Source: Patiria pectinifera (Eukaryota > Echinodermata > Asteroidea > Valvatida > Asterinidae). Taken from it: 64,000 nucleotides of DNA. Location of the stretch: assembly GCA_029964075.1 (NCBI GenBank), contig CM057133.1:12672699-12736698 (forward strand), read 5' to 3'. The position numbers and the translations under genes were made by a program. Below the pieces are notes generated by a model. It was not told the origin of the DNA and did not search any database. It saw only the letters and a list, made by a program, of their open reading frames with translations. Shown here in pieces: positions 31,949-41,800 of this stretch (positions are counted from its first letter, which is position 1; each line of letters begins with the position of its first letter).

Positions 31949-32424
31949 TTATACCTCTATTTCACCTCTTAGGGCAACACCCTCGGCCCCGCCTTTATTG
32001 TAGTGGTCATCGTATCTTTTTAGTGCTTTATTAAATTGATTTTGAGTCACTTTAAATAAATCTTTAACTCGTTCTTTGTTCCATCCAACGACGTGATGAT
32101 AACACGCCGCTATTAACGACCGTTTAACGCAACCATTTCCCCTCAATGTTTTGTAATTAACAAGCTCGTTATATTTATTGATTGTTTTTTGGACATCTTC
32201 TAAGTCTTGCTGTGGACAGACAGAAAAATAAGTTTCTCCACAGTTTTTCTTTTGTTTCCTTTTAAAGTTGACCAATTGATACGATCTTCTTGCGCATTTT
32301 CTGCCGAAAAATCAAAGTAACGTGAGACTATTTCACCGCACGTTTCACAAATTAAAAAACCATTCTCGATGATTATATGATGATCGCACTTATCCCCAAG
32401 TTGCGGCGCCTCAAAGTATTCCAT
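31949..32424 (-). pseudogene. Polinton TFIIB-like protein (zinc ribbon plus cyclin-like part)
   Basis: The N-terminal part has a TFIIB-type zinc ribbon, CDHHIIIENGFLICETCGEIV, with the Cys-x2-His ... Cys-x2-Cys spacing. The C-terminal part reads GCVKRSLIAACYHHVVG followed by helices. This resembles the start of a TFIIB cyclin-fold repeat, where a basic-Ser-x-x-Ala-A-C/A pattern is typical. The region carries about one break. A TFIIB homologue would direct host RNA polymerase II, or a virus-like transcription programme, to element promoters. It is transcribed toward the preceding gene and has an AT-rich TTTAAAGTTTATTAAATAG leader. Confidence 0.7.
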
Positions 32425-32735
32425 CTATTTAATAAACTTTAAATAAAAATGATTGCATTTTTAAATAAATAAAATATCACCCTCTCTTGTTTTTATTGAA
32501 CAGCACCTTTCTTTATATAATTGAAATCAGATCTCTTAGCGCTTATAAATAGCGCCCTCTGTTTTATCGATACATTAACCCTTATCATAAAAATTAAATG
32601 CCGCCCTCTGTTTATAATCCCTCACCACCAATGAATGGCGCCCTCTGTTGATTTCTTTTATTATAATTGCACTTGGACTCGATAAATCGATCATTCATAC
32701 GTTCTCTTTATTTGATATTCATATATTATAATTTA
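32425..32735. other. Polinton spacer with three GCGCCCTCTGTT motifs
   Basis: AT-rich, with CGCCCTCTGTT repeated three times near 32551, 32603 and 32638 in different contexts. It separates the TFIIB-like gene from the hairpin array. No open frame of note. Confidence 0.5.
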
Positions 32736-33604
32736 TACAGTAAAAAGCCACTCTGAGTGGCTTTTTTGTTGTCATTCAAATTAGCTCATTTAAATAGCTT
32801 TTCATACATCTTAATATATACAGTAAAAGCCACTCTGAGTGGCTTTTTTGTTGTCATTCAAATTAGCTCATTTAAATAGCTTTTCATACATCTTAATATA
32901 TACAGTAAAAAGCCACTCCGAGTGGCTTTTTCGTTGTCATTCAAATTAGCTCATTTAAATAGCTTTTATGACATCTTAATATATACAGTAAAAAGCCACT
33001 CCGAGTGGCTTTTTCGTTGTCATTCAAATTAGCTCATTTAAATAGCTTTTCATACATCTTAATATATACAGTAAAAAGCCACTCTGAGTGGCTTTTTCGT
33101 TGTCATTTAAATTAGCTCATTTAAATAGCTTTTCATACATCCTAATATATACAGTAAAAAGCCACTCTGAGTGGCTTTTTCGTTGTCATTCAAATTAGCT
33201 CATTTAAATAGCTTTTCATACATCCTAATATATACAGTAAAAAGCCACTCTGAGTGGCTTTTTTGTTGTCATTCAAATTAGCTCATTTAAATAGCTTTTC
33301 ATACATCTTAATATATACAGTAAAAAGCCACTCTGAGTGGCTTTTTCGTTGTCATTTAAATTAGCTCATTTAAATAGCTTTTCATACATCCTAATATATA
33401 CAGTAAAAGCCACTCTGAGTGGCTTTTTCGTTGTCATTCAAATTAGCTCATTTAAATAGCTTTTCATACATCCTAATATATACAGTAAAAAGCCACTCCG
33501 AGTGGCTTTTCGTTGTCATTCAAATTAACTCATTTAAATAGCTTTTCATACATCCTAATATATACAGTAAAAAGCCACTCTGAGTGGCTTTTTCGTTGTC
33601 ATTT
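32736..33604. repeat. Array of about eleven 83-bp repeats each carrying a perfect hairpin
   Basis: Each unit holds AAAAAGCCACTC-T/C-GAGTGGCTTTTT, arms of about 12 bases around a single central base. It is followed by CGTTGTCATTCAAATTAGC, TCATTTAAATAGCTTTTCAT and ACATC(T/C)TAATATATACAGT. Copies are near-identical, with the T/C variation at the hairpin centre, so pairing is preserved. It lies inside the Polinton between the TFIIB-like gene and the right-hand region. Confidence 0.92.
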
Positions 33605-33745
33605 GGTTTGTCATATATCAACAGGTTTTTACTCAAGGTCCACACTGGCCACAGTTGCAAAGCACAGCATGTGTCCATTTTGATCCTACTTCTAAATTAC
33701 TTGTAAAATAGTTTACAATATGCTTTTTATTTTTTCTGAAGAACG

Positions 33746-33970
33746 TTAAGGGTAGGCAACAGTGCAGTAATTGCGGGTACTTCTTGGCGAGGTCGTAGAA
33801 GTCTCTGTGTGTTTTTGCCCAAGTTTTTTTATCTTACAATTGTTTTTCACCCAAGTGTTGAAGTTTGCTGAAATTACCTTCCCTCTTTTCTTATCCCGAA
33901 AGGTTTCAAATGATATTTCCAACCAGTGTCCCATATTAGCTGCATTTCTGAGAGTCCCATTTTCAGACAT
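33746..33970 (-). CDS. Unrecognised frame in the Polinton right arm
   Basis: About 74 residues, including GHWLEISFETFRDKKRGK and NFNTWVKNNCKIKK. The residue composition looks protein-like rather than random, but I recognise no family. It lies between the hairpin array and the right terminal repeat, on the same strand as the frame at 34431-33994, so the two may belong to one transcription unit or one piece of cargo. Confidence 0.35.
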   Translation of the reverse strand: MSENGTLRNAANMGHWLEISFETFRDKKRGKVISANFNTWVKNNCKIKKLGQKHTETSTTSPRSTRNYCTVAYP

Positions 33971-33993
33971 GTTATAAATTTTATTACATGACT

Positions 33994-34431
33994 TTACACA
34001 CCCTCCAAATCAGATAAACTCCTTTCCATATCAACTACGGTTACGCTAGGGACAACCCTGTCATTACCTCCCTGCTGCCTGTTATAATTTTCCTTAATTT
34101 CATGATAAATTTCTTTTGGATCAACAGTCTTTCTAATTACAGGAATGTCGGGCTGATCCACCTCCATCTCGTCAATCTCATCTTCGGCATCAATATACAT
34201 TTTTAAAATAGGTAATGGAGGTGGATTGACTAAATCAGACGCTTGTGATAAAACCTGTTTAAGTTCATCAAGCCGTCCAGTGTCCAAAAGTGCCTTCGCA
34301 TTCTTCAACTGCTGAGTCAGCTCTCCTATTTTAGCCATGATCCATTCACCCACAGTGTTGACCATGCTGTTTGCCAATGTGACGGAATCTTGCCCGTATG
34401 TGACATCTACAACACTAGATGGGAAGTTCAT
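33994..34431 (-). CDS. Unrecognised acidic protein in the Polinton right arm
   Basis: Encodes 145 residues starting MNFPSSVVDVTYGQD. A helical middle (MAKIGELTQQLKNAKALLDTG) is followed by an acidic Asp/Glu-rich linker and DPKEIYHEIKENYNRQQGGN. No family recognised. It differs from the rest of the element by being less AT-rich in codon use, which fits a captured or passenger gene. Its neighbour downstream on the same strand is the frame at 33970-33746. Confidence 0.45.
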   Translation of the reverse strand: MNFPSSVVDVTYGQDSVTLANSMVNTVGEWIMAKIGELTQQLKNAKALLDTGRLDELKQVLSQASDLVNPPPLPILKMYIDAEDEIDEMEVDQPDIPVIRKTVDPKEIYHEIKENYNRQQGGNDRVVPSVTVVDMERSLSDLEGV

Positions 34432-34574
34432 CTGAAAAAAATAGGAGAATAGGTCTTAGTAAGTAAATTTCGTCACACACATAACATAACATAATAATGG
34501 CTGCTGGCCACATTGACCCATATTACCACGTAGCACAGCCTCAGATCAAAACTATTTGATTTTTGTAGAGAGAG

Positions 34575-34711
34575 AAAAATCAGAGGGCCCAGAGAAAAAC
34601 CCTCGTGGCATAGGAGAGAACCAACTCACAACTCTACTCACATGCCTTTCGCGGCTAGGATTCGAACCGTGGTCACCTTGTGAGCGCTTTACGCACAAGC
34701 CACCCTATCAT
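34575..34711 (-). repeat. tRNA-derived SINE inside the Polinton right arm
   Basis: On the minus strand a box B GGTTCGAATCC (34668-34658) is preceded at the usual distance by GGGTGGCTTGTGCGTAAAGCG, an A-box-like region. A SINE-type body with GAGTTGGTTCTC follows. The insertion lies between the terminal repeats, so it post-dates the arrival of the element or of this arm. Confidence 0.65.
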
Positions 34712-34879
34712 ATTAGGTACCTGATGTATAAAAAAAATACACGTTATAAGCGTATTATAGTTACCTTTGAAAGTTGGTGTGATGTTTCCCTGGGATGCTG
34801 AGCAAAAGTTGGTAGTTTAGCTGTCCCGTGTTTGCAAACGAAGCTATACAGTGTGATATGCACAGTGCTGTGACGTGGC

Positions 34880-35130
34880 TGTTTTTTATCGTCTTGGAGG
34901 CTTGATAGGATAGGCTTTTCGTCTTGGAGGCTTGATATGATCAGATCCCACTGAACTCCGCCTTATAAAGTCAATCCGACTGGCCGTCCGCTATAAGGGC
35001 ATCTAGCTTATATAGGAACTAAAATTAGCAACCATTGTTTGCTTCTGACGTATGCCAACGTATGCACACCCTACATTCCTTTTATAGGATCTAAAATTAG
35101 TCAACCATTGTTTGCTTCTGACGTATGCGT
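34880..35130. repeat. Two short direct-repeat pairs near the Polinton right end
   Basis: GTCTTGGAGGCTTGATA occurs twice (about 34892 and 34921), and TATAGGA(A/T)CTAAAATTAG followed by CAACCATTGTTTGCTTCTGACGT-type sequence occurs twice (about 35010 and 35081). No gene seen. Confidence 0.7.
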
Positions 35131-35406
35131 TGGGTCATATACAGGCTGCCCCAACTAATAAAAACAATTCACGGCCCATTGAATTTCAATAGGTGTTTAC
35201 CCAAACTGTAGAAGTAGAGTGTCAAGGTTGAAGTAGACTTGTATGAGTCGTATTTATACAGATTTATTTATTTAACACAAGATCAAAAATAAAAAATATA
35301 AATATAGAGGGCCTGGCCTTATTTCGAGACGGAGATATTGAGAGATATATTTGGGAGGGAGATCATTGGGATGGAGAGGGAGATCATTGGGAAGGGGTCA
35401 GAGGGT

Positions 35407-35598
35407 GGGGGCTGAGACTGAGATATTGGGAGATCATGGAGAGGAGAGGGGCAAGGGAGGGGCGAGGGCAGATATCAAGGGAGAGGGGCGGGGGCAGAGA
35501 TCAAAGGGGGCGGGATAAAGTCTGGTATCCGCCTCCCCCTTGACCCTGTACTACCCCCAGACCCATGGCAAAGTCTGGAATCCTCCATAAATACCTAC
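35407..35598 (-). repeat. Polinton right terminal inverted repeat
   Basis: Inverse of 18195-18386 with one difference. Just inside it, 35325-35406 is a purine-rich GGGAGATCATTGGGA tract resembling the inner end of the repeat. TTGGTT follows at 35599-35604. Confidence 0.93.
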
Positions 35599-35684
35599 TT
35601 GGTTCAATACAGAGTAAGAATAGTGGATCTGATTTTCATGAATTTTGTATTTAATTCTATCGACCCCGGCCAGCTGACCCCAGC

Positions 35685-35758
35685 AAGCCTGTTGGTCGAG
35701 TGGCAAGACGTCAGCACTGTAGTAAGCAGGAGGTTGTGGGTTCGAGTCCCACCCGAGT
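35685..35758 (+). repeat. tRNA-like sequence (degenerate tRNA or SINE head)
   Basis: Contains TGGTCGAGTGG as an A-box-like segment, a perfect T arm GTGGG-TTCGAGT-CCCAC with box B GGTTCGAGTCC (35739-35749), and then a T run that could stop RNA polymerase III. The acceptor and anticodon stems do not pair well, so I do not call a functional tRNA gene. Confidence 0.5.
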
Positions 35759-35893
35759 AATTTTTTTTTTTTTACAAGCCTCGGTCAACACTGAGTAATA
35801 CAGTGTAATGAAATCTGTGTCTGATTTTGTTCTTGCCTTGTTTTTCCTACAGTCAAGGTCTTGGTGTTGAAAAGCCGACACACCTGAAAAAAT

Positions 35894-38800
35894 ATGAACA
35901 CGGACATCTCCAAGCTGTTCAGTTCAGAGAGGTAAGAGTAGGAATGACTTTTTTTTCAAATTCATAGTGAATTTGTGACGGGCTCCACAAAAAAGGGTAT
36001 TAAGTCGCGCTGAGCATTATTGTGTAATTGCCCACTCAACATTCAGAGGGTGAAAATTTCGTCAAAATGTGATTTGAATGACATCATGAATGACATCTTG
36101 AATACCTACAGTTTCAGGTTTCATTCACAGAAATGTTGATTTTGATGAACAAAGTGGAAAAAACAACCATTTTGTGTGCAACGTTCTGTTGTTCTACAAC
36201 AAAGCCAGCTATTTCAAAGCCTGTTTTCTCAGTTGTGTACTTTGAACTCCAAGGAAGTAATTCATATGCAAATACATCATTTGTCCAGATTGGGAGGGAC
36301 TATGGAGCTCTAGTATATACCAAATGAAAGCTTTCATTGTGGGCTTTCCAACCATGTATATAACTCAATTTCACTTTTTTTGCGACATAATGCCCTTTTT
36401 TGTGGAGCTGGTCACATTTATCAATTTCATGCAAGTTTTAAGGTGCAAACACTTTGCCATAACACAGCAATCCACATGTAAGACATTTCGGTCATTCATT
36501 GGAGTCGGACTGGGGTTGAACACAGATTTTGGGAAACCCTTTTCAAACTACGTGTAGCAAGAATGCAACACAGCCTCTACACAGGTCCAAACACAGGCAA
36601 CTTCAACCCTGGTTGGAACCAGGGTTGAGAAATTCTACCCAAGTAGAAAATTCAAAATGAACAGCCAACCCAGTGTGAGTGTGAATGGTATGCCTTGCCT
36701 ACCCGTGATTGATGGGACCCCGTTCAGGTTCAATGGAACCTTGTTTATTTGATTTTGAGTTTGGGAGTGTGGCCTAGTGGTTAGGGTTCGTGACTCATGA
36801 TCAGACGGTAGGGGTTCGAATCCAGCCGCTGGCCATATGTTTTGTCCTTGGGCAAGCCACTTCACCCCCACTTGCCTCTCTCCACCAAGGAGTATAAATG
36901 GGTACCGGTGTAGCATGAATTTAGGTTTAATGAAATACGGACTCATTGGTGGTATTGCGCATGCTCATGCATAGATAATTAGGAGAGGGACCGGTCACGT
37001 GAGAGGGTTTAACCAATAAAAGGGAAAAAGAGTCCGATTTTCATACGAGTCAGATTTTCATATGACACCGGCATTAGCTGGGGAGTAACCTCCGTTGGAC
37101 TAGTATCCCATCCAGGGGGAGGAGAAATATTCTCAGTCGCTTCATGCTACTGAAATGGGAGATATATATCCTGTCCAGTGGGCCACATTGGCTCGTGACA
37201 GACTTTACTACTTTTGTTGATTTGAACACGGGTAGGCGAGACAGTAGTGTGAATAACAGCCTATATTTATGCTCCTGTGTTTGCCCATTTTTATTTTGAA
37301 TAAAAGGCTGACAGGGGGGAGTCTGGCTGGCGTTCTGCTGCTCCTCTACATGCCCCTGGGCTTGATCCTGACGGTACTACGCATCTTTCTTGGTTTCCAT
37401 GTCTTCATCATATCCTGCCTGCTTCCAAGATCCTGGCTGATTAGAAGGTATGTCGGGCCTGAACTGGCTGCCCGCTTAACAGGGTTTCATCTAGGATTTC
37501 CAAAACTGATCGTCATACCATGGTGCACTTTCAAAAGTACCCGTCTTCATGGCAAGAAGGCGCATCATTCTCTTGCGATCCGATGATGGATGTACGAACA
37601 TGTCTTGGGCGCATTCTGTTTAATATTATTTGCGCAATCGACCGATAGCTAGCTGGGCAAAAGCTAGCTGCGCAAAAGATAGATCGCTCACCAAACACAT
37701 CCACTCTTTGTTGCGATTGATCGTGCAACAATAAAGACATAATTATTTTGCTGCGCCATCGGGCTATCGCGCAAGCAAATTGACAGAGGGCGCCCATTAT
37801 ACACTGGTATTTGTCCTTATCGCTTGACATTTTGCCTTGAAAAAATATTGTCTGAATACTCAATGTTGACTTAAGAAACAACAAGGAGCCTTTTATCACT
37901 GTTCCTACTGAACCCAACAATTTTGATGAAGTTTGAAAGTCAAACCCGTTTGATTCTAAGGAACAGCAAGGTTGCTCGAAGTGGGTCTGCCGTACTGATG
38001 TACTTCTATAGTCAAGCAATGGCGTATCCAGAGGGGGAGGGGGCACTTTGGCCACCCCCCCCCCCCCGGCGGATTTTTTTGACAACATTTTTTTTCATCA
38101 ATAATTTCAAAAAATGGTCAGATAGTTCTGACATCAATCGCACAAAAGAAAACCCGCTCAAAAACCATTACAAAGCGCCATGAAAATGGGCATATCATTT
38201 GCAGTATGCATAATAATTTTGGAAGAGTGCTCCCATTTGAAAAAAAAATGGGTACATGCCAGTTTCACTTTTAGGCTAATGTTATTTTTTTAATATTTAG
38301 AGTGAACCTGCAGTTTATGTGGAGTTCATATAATAAAGAGTCAGTAGATAGTAATCTAAACTACACCATTGAATACTTTATTCATACAGGAAAAAAAATC
38401 AAAAATATATTTTAGGCTACTTCACTCTTCCATAGACTGACAAAATTGAGCTAAATTATTTACTGAAAGAACAATTAAGTTAAAGGGAAAATACAACATT
38501 TGCAAACATCAAAAAATAAAACTACCAAATCGTTTTGAAATACCTTGCTGGACTGTTAGTGAATGACAGTGTAAATCATCCTGTACAATCATGGCACCTG
38601 GTATACTGTCATTTTCAAGAAAAGTGGTATTTTTGTATCAATTTCCAACGCTGATCGGCCGATCAGCATTGGAAAAAACTGGCTTTTTTTCAAATACTGG
38701 CCCCAGTTGACTATCGCACTTGTTTGCAATCGATAACACACCTATGAACGGGTACAAGCCAGCTAGACTGGTTCCCTGACCTTACAATTCCCCAATGTAT

Positions 38801-41800
38801 GTAAACTGCTCTGTTTCTTCTTAAATGGAGTCAGGGAACCAGACTACAGGAAAATGATTGTTTTTCTTGGTTTTTATAGCATTTTTGAACCCAAAACCTC
38901 AAAAAAGTCAGTGTAAGTAACTATATTTGCTCTATATTTTCAACTCCCCCAATTCCATCCATTTCTGAAAATTACAGCAAAAGCAAATGATGTATATTCC
39001 CTTTAACAAGCACACTTTTTTTTTTTTTTTTTTACAATCACAAGTTTGTGCATGAATACAAAATGTACTATTCCGTCATTTTAGTTTTTTACTACTTTTT
39101 CAGCCGAAGGCAGAACTGCCAATTTTGTTAGTATTTTTGTGCAACACAATCTTCAAGTGACAACATATAGTTTAAATACATCAATGCACCCATACTGAAA
39201 TTTGTATCCTTGTGGAGTCATTTCTTTGTTCTCGTGATCTGTTACACGCTACCCTCTGGAGACATGTGCACAAGAGGGAACAAAAGATTGAAAACGTCTC
39301 CACAGGCAATTTCTATAGGTGAATGTCTCCACAAGGTTATCACGAAATAGATATATGGATTTTACTCAAAAACTTGGAATTTCCATGGTATGTTGATCCA
39401 TCGCAAATTGAAGTATTTTATGTAAGGGATATTAAGTCCGAATTTCAGCCCAGGAAATTAATTCTGGTTAAAATAGCAGCATTTTGAAAGTTCACTTTCG
39501 AAAATTTAGTACAATGTTACGTACACATTTTGTGTGTGAATATTGAATACACACAGCACAAATACACAAAATGTTATTTCTCAAACATCCGCACAACGCG
39601 ATACCGTGCAGCTGGATACACAACTAGCACTCAACAGCTCGATTTTTCAGGGACAAATGACCCCCGAAATTCGTTCTCGCATAGTTCTTGCTAGAATAAC
39701 ACAAAAATGCCCAGTTTGTAAAGGACGGTTGGGCGGACGTTCGTATCCAACTTTCAAATGCTCTTTCCAATACTTTCGTTTAACATGTGTTTTGGACCAC
39801 AATTAGGCTTGTTCAAGGACGTCCCATTAAGTTCCAGCACAACTAACAATAGCACAATATTAGCTGCACAAACCATGACAACCAGGCAAGTAGCAGAGGT
39901 AACCATGGTAACTGAATTGCCGTAATTTGTGCGTGTGGTTCAAAGTAAGAAGGCATTTTCAAATAGTCTGGTGATAATGATGTGAATGGCCCTGCTCCTA
40001 CAAGAGAAAAATAAATCCATGTCTACGTGTATACTAGACGCACCTAATAACACTGTACAAGTGGGTGTTGAAAAGCAAGTTCTTCAATGTCATGTGATTA
40101 GGCCACAAAAAAAATAGTCGGTCTCTGGTCAGACCGAAGTTCCGGAATTGATGCGGCGACGCGTTTTTATTTTTTAATTTTTTTTTCAAGCTTGTATTGT
40201 ACAGACAAGGTCGGTACTATTTTGCTTGTTTGTGTCCTCATTATACATTGGTGTCCTCCATAATTTGCCTTGGTGCCCTTTATCATTTGCCTTGGTGCAA
40301 TTTGCCCATTCCTTGGTGCTCCTTGGTACAAAAATTTGAGGAGGCGCAGCAATAGAGGGCGCTGTTGTAGCTTCCGTGTTAATTTGAAGAAGAAAAAAGG
40401 TTGACGCGCATGATTAAAATCGACGTGCGCGCTGACCAGAGACTGAGTATTGTTTTTTTTGGCCTTAAGAGGGCAGGGTTTCAATTATTTTTAAAGGGAA
40501 TTTTGGGATAAAAAAAAAACAGTTACAATGTACAACAAATTAAATCACAGCAGATCACACACTTGAAATTCGGGTAAGAAAATCACATTTTCAACAACAA
40601 AAATACAGTTCAAATTTGAAACACATGGGGCCTTTAGAATTAAGAGAAGATTGCCTAAAGTTGCTGGAGTCATTTTGGAATGATAAAAACACTCTCAAGA
40701 TGAATTAAGAAGGGCCCGCTGCTAAATATAGAAATGTACTCACCACAGAAAATAGTGTGCTAAGCAAATACAGGCATGCAACTTTTCCTCGGATCCACTG
40801 ATTTCCTCTTCTTTTTTTTTACTTCTCATGAATGCCATTACAAATTGAAAAACACTGTATTTAAGTCTTGTGTGGTTCAAATGGAATTTCCTTACTTTTC
40901 CTAATTTCCGAGTTGCATGCCTGCAAATAGTGGTTACAAGTCAAAATACAGTCTCCGGTTTCTGGTATGGAGCTTGCTCCAAAAGTGGTGCGGCGACGCG
41001 GCTTTTTTTTTTTTTTTTTTCCCCTTCAAATGTCGGCTGATTACTGCAAACGGTGCCCGACAAAATTTAGTGCAAAATGTATTGGAGCCCAGGGAGGCCA
41101 CATAAAGCTTATACTCGATTGTAACCCCATCTAAAAACATGTTAAAATTGTGCAGCAGCAGGATTCCAGTCAAACCAGTGAGTTTGGCGGTTTTGAGACA
41201 TCTTACATTGAAAAAAAAACTTTTTAATTTTTCCGACGCGCATGGCTACGGCGACGTGCACACATACCAGGAACCGGAGACTTTTTTGGGGGGCCTAAGA
41301 TGATTGCAGATAAGATAAGTTTCATGGAATCGGCCCCTGCTTTGACACCCCACAACAATCATAATATACGCCTGTGCACCAAAAACGGACAGAGCCTGCT
41401 GGGCCGGGTTACGGGTATTTGTACACTATGCTACAGTATAGTGTTAATAATAGTCGGATTTTAACAGTGCTCCCATTGAAAGTATGGTACGAGGTCCCCC
41501 CCCCCATTGATTTTGCGGAGCCGAGTGTCCAAACAAAAAAGCCTGTCTGCATTTCAGCAATGATTTGCTGATGAAACCACACCCCCCCCCTGCAAAAATC
41601 CTGGATCCGCACTTGAATTTTATAATTAGAGGAAATTCAGTCTAAATGTTGTACCGGTAAAATTTACTTCCTAACTAGAATTTTGTTTTTTAATTTTAAA
41701 ATTTATTAGCCCCCCTTTTTTATTAGTGAAAGATAAAATTTAAGAAATATATAAATATTTACATTCTATGTACATGTACATGTTCTTCACTATATCACAA

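Larger units (their letters stand above)
18195..35598. mobile_element. Polinton/Maverick element
   Basis: A 17.4-kb virus-like DNA element. It is bounded by 192-bp terminal inverted repeats starting AGTAGGTATTTATGGAGG, and TTGGTT is present on both outer flanks (18189-18194 and 35599-35604, sharing one ambiguous T). It contains the Polinton hallmarks: family B DNA polymerase, DDE integrase, FtsK/HerA-type packaging ATPase and jelly-roll capsid proteins. It also holds membrane proteins, a TFIIB-like protein and a hairpin repeat array. Most frames are open; overall I estimate about four or five breaks, so this copy is not whole. The terminal repeats differ at one base and a SINE has inserted near the right end, which together suggest a fairly recent but not brand-new arrival. 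Base composition is AT-rich and codon use differs from the host exons. Confidence 0.95.

Noticed and set aside
32736-33604. CRISPR-like array
   Set aside because: The whole 83-bp unit is conserved with no unique spacers, the context is an animal Polinton, and the repeats are plain tandem copies.
35685-35758. Functional tRNA gene
   Set aside because: Only the T arm and box B are good; acceptor and anticodon stems do not pair.
36133-36557. Two adjacent frames in AUP1 intron 1
   Set aside because: They lie inside the inverted-repeat element at 35975-36415 and its edge, which has no coding relatives visible.
39543-39806. Frame of 87 codons with a CPVCKGR motif in AUP1 intron 2
   Set aside because: A lone CxxC without the rest of a zinc-finger pattern, no splice support, and AT-rich context.
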